Source: Candidatus Shapirobacteria bacterium UBA2283 (GTDB taxonomy: Bacteria > Patescibacteriota > Microgenomatia > UBA12405). From it: a stretch of 5,815 nt of DNA. Both the position numbers and the translations under genes were made by a program. This document shows positions 1 through 4,874 of this stretch, one piece after another. Numbering within the stretch: position 1 is the stretch's first letter; the number at the start of each line of letters is the position of its first letter. The stretch is from contig DDWP01000023.1 in the NCBI GenBank assembly GCA_002345725.1, positions 1-5,815 on the forward strand, read 5' to 3'. The notes below the pieces were generated by a model. That model saw only the letters and a list, made by a program, of their open reading frames with translations. It did no database searches and was not told where the DNA came from.

Positions 1-29
1 TTTGTCTTTTATTCGGGTTTTGGAAATGA

Positions 30-35
30 TATGAT
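30..35 (+). promoter_or_regulatory. Candidate -10 element for leaderless ruvA
   Basis: TATGAT matches the sigma-70 -10 consensus at 5 of 6 bases and ends exactly 5 bases before the ruvA ATG. Transcription would then begin at or next to the A of the start codon. No convincing -35 is visible at normal spacing: TTGTCT at 2-7 is 22 bases away. There is no Shine-Dalgarno site close to the start either. The first 40 bases have stops in all three forward frames or run on out of frame, so no upstream gene can be identified. The call rests mainly on the same spacing recurring at three other genes in the window. Confidence 0.4.
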
Positions 36-40
36 GGTTT

Positions 41-604
41 ATGATCTCAAGCTTGAAGGGAAAAGTTGATAGAATTTTTGGAAGTCATATCGAAGTGGAG
101 GTTAATGGAGTTGGTTATTTGGTGTTTGTGGGTAAAAAAAGTTTTGCAGAAGGGCAAGATGTAAAGATATTTATTTATATGGCAGTGTCGGAGAATGATA
201 TTAGTCTTTATGGTTTTGAAAAATATGAAGATTTGGATTTATTTAAAATGTTAATTCTGGTGTCAGGGGTAGGGCCGAAGACAGCCGCAGGGATACTGGC
301 CGAAAAGGGGTCGATAGAGATTTTAAAAGCGATTGGTGAAGCCGATGTTGATTTTTTTAAGAAAATTAAAGGGATAGGGCTCAAGACTGCTCAGAGAATT
401 ATTGTAGATTTAAAGTCTAAGGTCGGGGGCTTGGGAGAATTGGATTTGAGTGGTAAAGTTGATGAAGGTGATGATTTGACTTTGAGTTTGCAACAATTAG
501 GTTTTGAAAGAAAAGAAATTGAAATGGTCTTGAAGAAATTACCAAGTGAATTTGTGGAATTGGAAGAAAGATTAGAATGGTGTTTACAAAATTTAGGAAG
601 ATGA
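41..604 (+). CDS. ruvA: Holliday junction branch migration complex subunit RuvA
   Basis: RuvA is the DNA-binding subunit that holds the four-way junction flat and loads the RuvB motors for branch migration in recombinational repair. The 187-residue product shows all three family domains. Residues 1-62 form an OB-fold with the typical MI..LKG opening, the NGVGY motif (22-26) and the SLYGF end (55-59). Residues 65-130 carry two helix-hairpin-helix motifs, VSGVGPKTA (74-82) and IKGIGLKTAQ (109-118). An acidic linker and a small C-terminal RuvB-binding domain (about 145-187, with LQQLGF) follow. The acidic pin, Glu-Asp in E. coli, appears here as E51-N52-D53. The product is slightly shorter than the usual ~200 residues. 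The start is fixed by the family N-terminus and an in-frame stop at 32-34. It is followed after one base by ruvB. No ruvC is visible in the 40 bases upstream. Confidence 0.97.
   Translation: MISSLKGKVDRIFGSHIEVEVNGVGYLVFVGKKSFAEGQDVKIFIYMAVSENDISLYGFEKYEDLDLFKMLILVSGVGPKTAAGILAEKGSIEILKAIGEADVDFFKKIKGIGLKTAQRIIVDLKSKVGGLGELDLSGKVDEGDDLTLSLQQLGFERKEIEMVLKKLPSEFVELEERLEWCLQNLGR
595..600 (+). promoter_or_regulatory. Shine-Dalgarno site of ruvB
   Basis: AGGAAG lies inside the last codons of ruvA and 5 bases before the ruvB ATG. This supports the start at 606 and translational coupling within a ruvAB transcript. It contrasts with ruvA itself, which has no such site, as expected if the first gene of the transcript is leaderless. 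Confidence 0.7.
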
Positions 605-605
605 G

Positions 606-1574
606 ATGACAACTGAGCCGTTAGACCCAAAGCTAAAAACAGAAGATAAAGAAGTTGAGTTAAGCTTAAGGCCAAAGAAATTGTCGGAGTTTATTGGTCA
701 GTCAAAATTGAAAGGTCAATTAGATGTATTTATTCGAGCAGCTTTGGCTCGAGGTGAATCGCTTGATCATATTTTATTTTATGGTCCACCTGGGCTGGGG
801 AAGACAACATTGGCAATGTTACTTTCAGGAGAAATGGGGTCGAATATTAAGATTACTTCTGGTCCGGCTTTGACTAGAGCAGGGGATTTGGCGTCGATTC
901 TGACAAGTCTTAAAAAAGGTGATTTTTTATTTATCGATGAAATTCATCGACTTAACAAAATTGTTGAGGAGACGCTTTATAGTGCGATGGAAGATTATGC
1001 TTTGGATATAGTTTTGGGAAAAGGTCCATCAGCGCGATCGGTGAGATTAAAATTACAAAAATTTACTATAGTGGGGGCGACGACGCGAATAGGTTTGATC
1101 AGTAGCCCGATGAGAGATCGTTTTGGATTGGTACAACAAATTGATTTTTATGATGATACGAATTTGTGTCAGATAGTAGAGAGAACGGCAAAAGTATTAA
1201 ACACTGAGATTAAAAAAGATGCGGCGGAGGAGATAGCTAAGAGAGCACGGGGGACTCCGCGTATTGCTAATAGATTGTTAAGAAGAGTCAGAGATTATGC
1301 ACAAGTTAATTCTGATGGAGTGATAAATTTAAAAGAAGCGAAGGTGGCGTTGATAAATTTGGGGGTCGATGAAATGGGTTTGTCTGATGCAGATAGGAGG
1401 TATTTGGATGTGGTCAAAAATCAGTATGGTGGTGGGCCGGTGGGGGTGGAGAATATTGCCGCGGCGCTGACAGAAGATGTGGGGACGATTATGGATGTGT
1501 ATGAACCGTATTTGATGAAACGTGGACTTATAAAACGCACACCCAGGGGAAGAGTAACAATAGAAAAATTTTAA
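606..1574 (+). CDS. ruvB: Holliday junction branch migration ATPase RuvB
   Basis: RuvB is the hexameric AAA+ motor that pulls DNA through the RuvA-bound Holliday junction. The 322-residue product is complete and slightly shorter than the usual 330-350. After a short charged N-terminus comes the LRPKKLSEFIGQ segment (21-32). The Walker A motif GPPGLGKTT is at 60-68 and Walker B FLFIDEIHRL at 107-116. Sensor 1 GATTR is at 157-161. The arginine finger is in SSPMRDRFG (166-174, R170), and sensor 2 GTPRIANRLLRR is at 216-227. A winged-helix DNA-binding domain follows, ending in EPYLMKRGLIKRTPRGR (300-316). All catalytic residues are present. The start is supported by a Shine-Dalgarno site and one-base spacing from ruvA. 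The stop lies only 3 bases from the stop of the convergent minus-strand gene, with no strong terminator between them. Confidence 0.98.
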   Translation: MTTEPLDPKLKTEDKEVELSLRPKKLSEFIGQSKLKGQLDVFIRAALARGESLDHILFYGPPGLGKTTLAMLLSGEMGSNIKITSGPALTRAGDLASILTSLKKGDFLFIDEIHRLNKIVEETLYSAMEDYALDIVLGKGPSARSVRLKLQKFTIVGATTRIGLISSPMRDRFGLVQQIDFYDDTNLCQIVERTAKVLNTEIKKDAAEEIAKRARGTPRIANRLLRRVRDYAQVNSDGVINLKEAKVALINLGVDEMGLSDADRRYLDVVKNQYGGGPVGVENIAAALTEDVGTIMDVYEPYLMKRGLIKRTPRGRVTIEKF

Positions 1575-1577
1575 TGT

Positions 1578-1919
1578 TTAAGTTTCAAATCTGAAAAATT
1601 TTAAGACTATAGCGACTAAGCTAGCTACGTAAAAGACGTAAACAAACCATGCGGGATATTTTTGAGAATCAGTATCAACACCTTGTCGACCTTGTTTTTG
1701 ACGAATCACATGATTGACTGAGGCCATAATTAAGGCAGGAAAATGGGGGATGAAAGCCATAACAATAAATATAATATTGTCGATGAAAATTGTATGGCCG
1801 TCAGTAAGAGGTAACAAGGCAATAAAGAGATACCGTAAGACTAGCGTTAGTGGGTAATTTAATACCTTAAGAAAATAGTAGTAGCGATCGGCAAAGGTGT
1901 ATTGGATATTTAGTTTCAT
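1578..1919 (-). CDS. Small three-helix integral membrane protein, unknown function
   Basis: I do not recognise the family. The 113-residue product (from ATG 1919) has an N-terminal part rich in aromatic and charged residues. Three hydrophobic stretches follow, at about residues 22-38, 45-68 and 89-109. A polar, basic loop (RQKQGRQG, about 73-80) separates the second and third. The last residues are positively charged (KFFRFET). There is no cleavable signal peptide and no catalytic motif. A TTG at 1925 would add two residues, but the ATG is preferred because no Shine-Dalgarno site favours the TTG. The gene is convergent with ruvB (3-base gap) and lies downstream of the helix-turn-helix gene on the same strand. 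The hairpin and T-run between them suggest separate transcripts. Reading-frame integrity and clean hydrophobic periodicity argue that it is a real gene. Confidence 0.72.
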   Translation of the reverse strand: MKLNIQYTFADRYYYFLKVLNYPLTLVLRYLFIALLPLTDGHTIFIDNIIFIVMAFIPHFPALIMASVNHVIRQKQGRQGVDTDSQKYPAWFVYVFYVASLVAIVLKFFRFET

Positions 1920-1927
1920 TATCAATG

Positions 1928-1933
1928 ATTATA
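1928..1933 (-). promoter_or_regulatory. Candidate -10 element upstream of the membrane-protein gene
   Basis: A perfect TATAAT on the minus strand ends 8 bases before the ATG at 1919, which would give a very short or absent leader. There is no good -35: TTGTCG, contributed by the neighbouring REP-like repeat, is 20 bases upstream. The region is AT-rich, so chance occurrence is possible. Confidence 0.35.
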
Positions 1934-1938
1934 TAACC

Positions 1939-1971
1939 AAAAAAGGAGTCCTTCGACAAGCTCAGGACCCC
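1939..1971 (-). terminator. Intrinsic terminator of the helix-turn-helix gene, built from a REP-like repeat
   Basis: Read on the minus strand, the hairpin arms GGGGTCCT and AGGACTCC pair over 8 positions with one mismatch. The loop region carries the repeat core, and six T residues follow immediately (A-run 1939-1944 on the plus strand). This is the canonical layout of a Rho-independent terminator. It lies about 55 bases after the stop codon of the helix-turn-helix gene and just before the membrane-protein gene, so it should separate the two transcripts. Confidence 0.6.
1945..1971. repeat. REP-like imperfect palindrome
   Basis: The core TCCTTCGACAAGCTCAGGA (1949-1967) pairs its outer TCCT/AGGA arms. 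A two-base bulge, an inner GA/TC pair and a small loop follow. GGAG and CCCC on the outside lengthen the stem with one mismatch. From memory, this core is a common dispersed extragenic palindrome in unrelated bacterial genomes. That would need a genome-wide count to confirm here. It overlaps the terminator call. Confidence 0.65.
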
Positions 1972-1990
1972 TTGAAAGGCGATGTCAATG

Positions 1991-2018
1991 GTAGAGACGC
2001 CATGCATGGCGTCTCTAC
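1991..2018. repeat. Perfect 28-bp palindrome (second REP-like family)
   Basis: The half-site GTAGAGACGCCATG is followed directly by its exact reverse complement, giving a perfect 28-base palindrome with no spacer. It starts 19 bases after the first REP-like repeat and ends 9 bases beyond the stop of the helix-turn-helix gene. It is not followed by a T-run on either strand, so it is not a terminator by itself. GTAGAGACG-type palindromes are, from memory, dispersed repeats in cyanobacteria and other phyla. Copy number in this genome is unknown. Confidence 0.85.
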
Positions 2019-2027
2019 AAAGAAAAT

Positions 2028-2285
2028 TTATTCTGTTTGGATTCCGAGCAACCACAATACAGCTTCTTTGCGGTAGCGGCGATCACCACGAGCGTTGATG
2101 CGGATAGCTGGTAACTTACCACGCTTACCCCAGCGCTTAATTGTTAATTTAGAAACACGGAGTAGGTCGGCGACTTCGGCGACGGTTAGAAGGTCGGGAA
2201 GATTTTCGATGCTAACACCGTTTACCTTTTTAGGGGCGGTTGGTTGTTTCACAAGTTTATCTTGTGATACTGTTTGTTCGTCCAT
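2028..2285 (-). CDS. Excisionase/MerR-type helix-turn-helix DNA-binding protein
   Basis: The 85-residue protein has a polar, probably disordered N-terminus (1-30). A single winged helix-turn-helix of the excisionase/HTH_17 type follows at residues 31-80. LLTVAEVADLLRVSKLTIKRW (32-52) is split between the first helix and the recognition helix. GKLPAIRI (56-63) forms the wing, and RRYRKEAVLWLL (69-80) the closing helix. Such proteins bind DNA as excisionases, plasmid or phage regulators, or standalone transcription factors. No integrase or recombinase is visible in this window, so a regulator role is at least as likely as excision. It has its own promoter, a strong GAGGAG ribosome site 7 bases from the ATG, and a hairpin terminator downstream. 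Its target is unknown. Confidence 0.88.
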   Translation of the reverse strand: MDEQTVSQDKLVKQPTAPKKVNGVSIENLPDLLTVAEVADLLRVSKLTIKRWGKRGKLPAIRINARGDRRYRKEAVLWLLGIQTE

Positions 2286-2292
2286 TGAGTGG

Positions 2293-2298
2293 CTCCTC
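2293..2298 (-). promoter_or_regulatory. Shine-Dalgarno site of the helix-turn-helix gene
   Basis: On the minus strand GAGGAG stands 7 bases before the ATG at 2285. This is the strongest ribosome-binding site in the window and fixes the start. The gene also has a normal leader of roughly 35 bases, in contrast to the four plus-strand genes without such sites. Confidence 0.75.
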
Positions 2299-2327
2299 TT
2301 GTATCAATGTAATGTTTAACTATAACC

Positions 2328-2357
2328 ATTAAAACATAGAGCATACTAGTGGGTCAA
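2328..2357 (-). promoter_or_regulatory. Sigma-70-like promoter of the helix-turn-helix gene
   Basis: On the minus strand, TTGACC (2357-2352; 5 of 6 to consensus) is followed after 18 bases by TTTAAT (2333-2328; 5 of 6). The predicted start near 2321 leaves a leader of about 35 bases containing the GAGGAG ribosome site. Autoregulation by the encoded DNA-binding protein is plausible, but no clear operator is visible. Confidence 0.6.
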
Positions 2358-2364
2358 GATAACA

Positions 2365-2399
2365 AAATTATGAATTACAAATTACGAATTACAAATGAT
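2365..2399. repeat. Heptad tandem repeat (RAATTAC type), five units
   Basis: Five consecutive 7-base units read AAATTAT, GAATTAC, AAATTAC, GAATTAC and AAATGAT. The middle three alternate only at their first base, and the outer two are degenerate. The array lies between divergent genes, just upstream of the helix-turn-helix promoter. Its unit length resembles that of the AAAGTC arrays at 4452 and 4836, but the sequence differs. The rest of 2286-2484 holds the promoter, a weak hairpin and no gene. Confidence 0.75.
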
Positions 2400-2443
2400 G
2401 GATAGTGGGGGAGAAAGATGTTTTGGGATTGGGCGTTGAGATA

Positions 2444-2465
2444 ATTGGAGTGCCAATATTTTTTT
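2444..2465 (+). terminator. Weak hairpin plus T-run
   Basis: ATTGG (2444-2448) and CCAAT (2453-2457) form a 5-base stem with a 4-base loop, followed by one A and seven T residues. The stem is short and AT-rich. No plus-strand gene ends nearby, so it could only stop read-through from ruvAB that runs antisense across the minus-strand block. It may equally be chance. Confidence 0.25.
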
Positions 2466-2473
2466 GACTGAGA

Positions 2474-2479
2474 TACAAT
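2474..2479 (+). promoter_or_regulatory. Candidate -10 element for a leaderless HExxH gene
   Basis: TACAAT (5 of 6 to consensus) ends exactly 5 bases before the ATG at 2485, so transcription would begin at about the A of that codon. There is no Shine-Dalgarno site for this ATG. A matching -35 is not evident. If correct, it chooses ATG 2485 over the TTG at 2464, which would lie upstream of the transcript start. Confidence 0.42.
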
Positions 2480-2484
2480 GCTAT

Positions 2485-3456
2485 ATGGCTGGAGACATGG
2501 AAGTTAAGCATGTTGCCGAAGAGACAACTACCTCTATTGATAAGGTGGCGGGAGTAATTGAGGGTTCTCGTTATGTAGGCGATAAAAAAGATCCAGTGAT
2601 ATTTTTGGAAAATTGTGGTGTAAATCAGGAGGAATGGTCGGATTTTTATGGTGTTGTTGATGCGGAGAAGCTAAAAGTTTTGAGTTATTTCCCTGCCGGT
2701 GAGGTATTATTTGGAAACGTTGGCATTATTGTTGCTGGTACTGATCAAGAAGGTGTAGGAATTTCATGTGCGTCTACAGGATTTAATCGAAGGTCTGAGG
2801 ATTCACTGGTGATAGATGGTGTTGTACTGATTAATATGAAGAATGTTGACCTTATCCAGGAATTGGAAGGAGAAGGTAGAATTGAAATTACTCAAAGAAA
2901 GATTCGTCATGAATTGGCTCACCTAGCCTTGTCAAATTATGTGGCAAGACAAGGTTTGGATATACATGATGATGATCTTAAAATATTCTCTGAGTTGGTT
3001 GCAGTTTGGATCGAAGAAGATGGCGATATTGATAGGATGAAATCGTTGGTGGATACTCTTGATCCTGAAGAACTTATGGAAATTTCAAACATATTTCCGT
3101 CTGTTTTAGAGGATGGGGATATGTACAGATTTTTACCTGCATTTTTTGCCCACATTTCGGAAATAACTTCGGGTGGATGTACACCTTTAAGGTTGCTGGA
3201 TAACATGGTAAAGAGTAGGCCACCAAGAGAACTTGATCTGATTGATGAACAATTAGATGCTCCTGAAAAGATGCTTGTATACTGGTTGTCTGAGGCAGAA
3301 AATATAGCACGGTCACCTGAATCTAATGGAACATATGGTGGTACAAGAGAAATTCCGGTGGTGACAAAAGGACTGTTAGACAAATACTTTAAAGGTAATT
3401 ATAATCTACACCTTGATGAGTCGTGGAGCTCGTGGCGTGCGGGGCTGCAAATATAG
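2485..3456 (+). CDS. Uncharacterised protein with HExxH zinc-peptidase-like motif
   Basis: I do not recognise the family. The 323-residue product is acidic and lacks a signal peptide or membrane segment, so it is probably cytoplasmic. Its most informative part is HELAH (142-146), the zinc-binding HExxH of zincin peptidases, preceded by IR. A glutamate in SELVAVW (E170) lies 23 residues after the second histidine. This suits a gluzincin-type third ligand, as in thermolysin-like or ImmA-like enzymes. The assignment of E170 is inference. The N-terminal ~130 residues hold a predicted beta-rich region (VLFGNVGIIVAG; LVIDGVVLINM) leading into the active-site helix. The C-terminal half is helical, with no known motif. 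A longer start (TTG 2464) is open, and ATG 2497 is also possible. The dehydrogenase follows after 29 bases. A peptidase role is unproven. Confidence 0.72.
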   Translation: MAGDMEVKHVAEETTTSIDKVAGVIEGSRYVGDKKDPVIFLENCGVNQEEWSDFYGVVDAEKLKVLSYFPAGEVLFGNVGIIVAGTDQEGVGISCASTGFNRRSEDSLVIDGVVLINMKNVDLIQELEGEGRIEITQRKIRHELAHLALSNYVARQGLDIHDDDLKIFSELVAVWIEEDGDIDRMKSLVDTLDPEELMEISNIFPSVLEDGDMYRFLPAFFAHISEITSGGCTPLRLLDNMVKSRPPRELDLIDEQLDAPEKMLVYWLSEAENIARSPESNGTYGGTREIPVVTKGLLDKYFKGNYNLHLDESWSSWRAGLQI

Positions 3457-3474
3457 TAACAGTAATTTGAGTGA

Positions 3475-3480
3475 TAGAAT
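3475..3480 (+). promoter_or_regulatory. Candidate -10 element for the leaderless dehydrogenase gene
   Basis: TAGAAT (5 of 6) ends exactly 5 bases before ATG 3486. The same TANNNT-five-base-ATG geometry occurs at 30, 2474 and 4864. There is no ribosome-binding site for this ATG and no clear -35. It favours ATG 3486 over the GTG at 3471. Confidence 0.42.
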
Positions 3481-3485
3481 TATTT

Positions 3486-4475
3486 ATGAAGATTGCGTTT
3501 TTTGGAGTGAAGAGTTGGGAGAGAGAATTGATTGAAAGAGAAATTATTAATTTGGATGCAGTAGGGGTGGGGATATTTTCGACAGAGGTTCAAGATAGTT
3601 TGGATTTGGCTTCAGAGTATGAGGTTATCTCAGTGAGGGTAAGAGCGGATATGTGTAAAGAGGTTTTGAGTAAATTGCCAAAGTTAAAAATGGTAGCTGT
3701 AAGGTCTACTGGTATAGATTGTGTTGATGAAGTGGAATGTAAAAAGAGGGGGATTGTAATTAAGAACGTACCTTCTTATGGAGAGAACTCGGTGGCAGAG
3801 TATGCCATGGCTTTGTTGTTAACGGTGGCGAAAAGAATTATTCCGGCGCATCAATCGGTGGAGGAAGGTGAGTTTTCACCAGAGGGATTAACAGGAATTG
3901 ATATATTTGGTAAGACTTTGGGGGTAGTTGGAGTGGGTGCAATTGGAAGGAATGTGATTAAGATTGCTAGGGGTATGGGGATGAAAGTCTTGGCAGTAGA
4001 TCTTGTTCAGGATGACAAATTGGCTAAGAAAATTGGTTTTAAATATGTTGAATTGGAGGAGTGTTTGAGGTCGGTGGATTTTCTAACTTTGCATGTACCG
4101 TTTACTCAAGAAACACGTTATCTAATTAATAAAAAAAACATAAAGCTAATGCAGCCAGGGTCGGTGTTGATAAACACAGCTAGAGGAGCTGTAGTAGAGT
4201 CGGAGGCGATAGTCTGGGCGTTGAATAACAAAATATTGTGGGGAGCAGGATTGGATGTGACAGAAGAGGAAGAAAGACTAGAAAGTATGTCGACGATAAT
4301 GAGTAAAAGGGATATTTCAAAAGGTTTACTTAGTTTTCATTTGTTGAGAGATAGAGATGATGTGGTATTTACACCACATAACGCTTTTAATACCAAAGAG
4401 GCAATTGAGAGGATAATTAAAACGACGATACAAAACATAAATATGTTTTGTAAGTCTGAAAGTCGAAAGTCTTAA
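3486..4475 (+). CDS. NAD-dependent 2-hydroxyacid dehydrogenase, D-lactate dehydrogenase-like
   Basis: This cytoplasmic enzyme likely interconverts a 2-oxoacid such as pyruvate and its D-2-hydroxyacid using NAD(H), regenerating NAD+ in fermentation. The 329-residue product opens with MKIAFFGVKSWER, a typical D-LDH N-terminus. It carries the substrate-domain motif PSYGENSVAEYAMALLL (96-112). The Rossmann motif GVGAIG is at 149-154, with an acidic residue (D172) ending the second strand, consistent with NAD preference. The catalytic triad is complete: R233 in NTARGA, E260 in LDVTEE and H298 in TPHNAF. The long insert between LDVTEE and TPHNAF is typical of D-LDH rather than glycerate dehydrogenases. 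The exact substrate is not provable from sequence. The last residues (about KSESRKS) are encoded by the left repeat of the adjacent cassette, so the natural C-terminus may have been replaced. A GTG at 3471 would add five residues. Confidence 0.92.
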   Translation: MKIAFFGVKSWERELIEREIINLDAVGVGIFSTEVQDSLDLASEYEVISVRVRADMCKEVLSKLPKLKMVAVRSTGIDCVDEVECKKRGIVIKNVPSYGENSVAEYAMALLLTVAKRIIPAHQSVEEGEFSPEGLTGIDIFGKTLGVVGVGAIGRNVIKIARGMGMKVLAVDLVQDDKLAKKIGFKYVELEECLRSVDFLTLHVPFTQETRYLINKKNIKLMQPGSVLINTARGAVVESEAIVWALNNKILWGAGLDVTEEEERLESMSTIMSKRDISKGLLSFHLLRDRDDVVFTPHNAFNTKEAIERIIKTTIQNINMFCKSESRKS

Positions 4476-4489
4476 AGTCTTAAAGTAAG
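4452..4489 (+). repeat. Left AAAGTC-type tandem array of the four-helix-bundle cassette
   Basis: Five units of 7-8 bases run in a row: AAGTCTG, AAAGTCG, AAAGTCTT, AAAGTCTT and AAAGTAAG. The array covers the last eight codons of the dehydrogenase, including its TAA stop, and ends directly at the ATG of the four-helix-bundle gene. The 14-base core AAAGTCTTAAAGTC (4466-4479) occurs exactly inverted at 4843-4856 on the other side of the gene. Confidence 0.85.
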
Positions 4490-4837
4490 ATGACAATAGA
4501 GAAATTTGAAGATCTGTTAGTTTGGCAAAAGTCTAAAGAATTTGTCGTAAGGATAAGTTTGGTGTTTAAGGATTGCAAGGATTACAGTTTTAAAGACCAA
4601 ATATGGAGAGCAAGTATTTCAATTATGAATAATATTGCTGAGGGGTTTGAAAGACGTGGTGACAAAGAATTTAAAAATTTCTTAAATATTTCGAAAGGAT
4701 CTAGCGGTGAGGTGAGATCAATGCTGTCACTAGCTTATGATTTAAAATACATAGATTTAATTCAGAAAATTAGTTTGTCGGATAGTTGTGTTGAACTGTC
4801 GAGAATGTTGATGGGTTTAATGAGAAGTATAAAATGA
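4490..4837 (+). CDS. Four-helix-bundle protein (S23/IVP-like family)
   Basis: The 115-residue protein matches the small family once called 23S rRNA intervening-sequence or S23 proteins. The family shares its four-helix-bundle fold with Avd, the accessory protein of diversity-generating retroelements. Family hallmarks are visible in order: FEDLLVWQKSKEF (6-18), KDQIWRASISIMNNIAEGF (35-53), EFKNFLNISKGSSGEV (60-75) and a last helix pair (about 76-115) including LAYDLKYID. The central QI.RA..SI..NIAEG and GS..E signatures are intact, so the gene looks functional. Family members form ring-like oligomers and are often basic. The cellular role is not settled. No 23S rRNA, reverse transcriptase or variable repeat is present here. 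There is no Shine-Dalgarno site. Inverted AAAGTC arrays enclose the gene. Confidence 0.92.
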   Translation: MTIEKFEDLLVWQKSKEFVVRISLVFKDCKDYSFKDQIWRASISIMNNIAEGFERRGDKEFKNFLNISKGSSGEVRSMLSLAYDLKYIDLIQKISLSDSCVELSRMLMGLMRSIK

Positions 4838-4870
4838 CTTTTGACTTTAAGACTTTTAGACTTTAGACTA
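4836..4870 (-). repeat. Right AAAGTC-type tandem array (inverted relative to the left one)
   Basis: On the plus strand the units read GACTTTT, GACTTTAA, GACTTTTA, GACTTTA and GACTA, the reverse complement of the left array's pattern. The array begins inside the TGA stop of the four-helix-bundle gene and ends 4 bases before the start of the guanylyltransferase gene. It also contains the promoter-like hexamers described separately. Confidence 0.85.
4841..4869 (+). promoter_or_regulatory. Sigma-70-like promoter inside the right repeat, driving the guanylyltransferase gene
   Basis: TTGACT (4841-4846; 5 of 6 to the -35 consensus) is followed after exactly 17 bases by TAGACT (4864-4869; 4 of 6 to the -10). 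The -10 ends 5 bases before the ATG at 4875, the same geometry as at three other starts. Both hexamers are built from the repeat units, so the repeat array may supply this gene's promoter and the transcript would be leaderless. No ribosome-binding site is present. Confidence 0.5.
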
Positions 4871-4874
4871 TGCA

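Larger units (their letters stand above)
4452..4870 (+). mobile_element. Candidate mobile cassette: four-helix-bundle gene between inverted AAAGTC arrays
   Basis: A single small gene is enclosed tightly by about 35-base imperfect inverted repeats that share a 14-base exact core. Both repeats overlap coding sequence. The left one contains the dehydrogenase's last codons, and the right one begins within the stop codon of the enclosed gene. The whole unit is only about 420 bases and contains no transposase, so any mobility would be non-autonomous or historical. No target-site duplication is evident at the edges (TTTTGT on the left, TGCAAT on the right). The boundaries and the mobile interpretation are inference. 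The repeats themselves are directly visible. Confidence 0.45.

Noticed and set aside
391..675. 94-codon minus-strand open frame over ruvA/ruvB
   Set aside because: It lies antisense to well-supported ruvA and ruvB coding sequence, and its serine/leucine-rich composition is typical of an antisense shadow.
1583..1601. TTTCA/TGAAA hairpin as a terminator between ruvB and the convergent gene
   Set aside because: The stem has only five AT-rich pairs and no proper T-run, and it lies inside coding sequence. It is too weak to call.
1867..2055. 62-codon minus-strand open frame across the two palindromes
   Set aside because: It is a translation of the repeats, overlaps both real minus-strand genes in another frame and has no ribosome site.
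2095..2319. 74-codon plus-strand open frame over the helix-turn-helix gene
   Set aside because: It is antisense to a gene with a clear family match, promoter and ribosome site. It has no similarity I recognise.
2464..2466. TTG start for the HExxH protein
   Set aside because: It is possible, but it has no properly spaced ribosome site and would lie upstream of the inferred transcript start. ATG 2485 was preferred with moderate confidence.
2937..3383. 148- and 80-codon minus-strand open frames inside the HExxH gene
   Set aside because: They have serine-rich, low-information translations, no start signals and lie wholly within a longer frame with a recognisable motif.
3471..3473. GTG start for the dehydrogenase
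   Set aside because: The family N-terminus begins at MKIAFF (ATG 3486), and the five extra residues match nothing in the family.
4490..4837. Diversity-generating retroelement with an Avd protein
   Set aside because: The fold is related, but there is no reverse transcriptase, template repeat or variable repeat in the window, and the sequence fits the general S23-like family.
4452..4870. CRISPR array
   Set aside because: The repeats are 7-8-base units without spacers and are arranged as inverted flanks of one gene.
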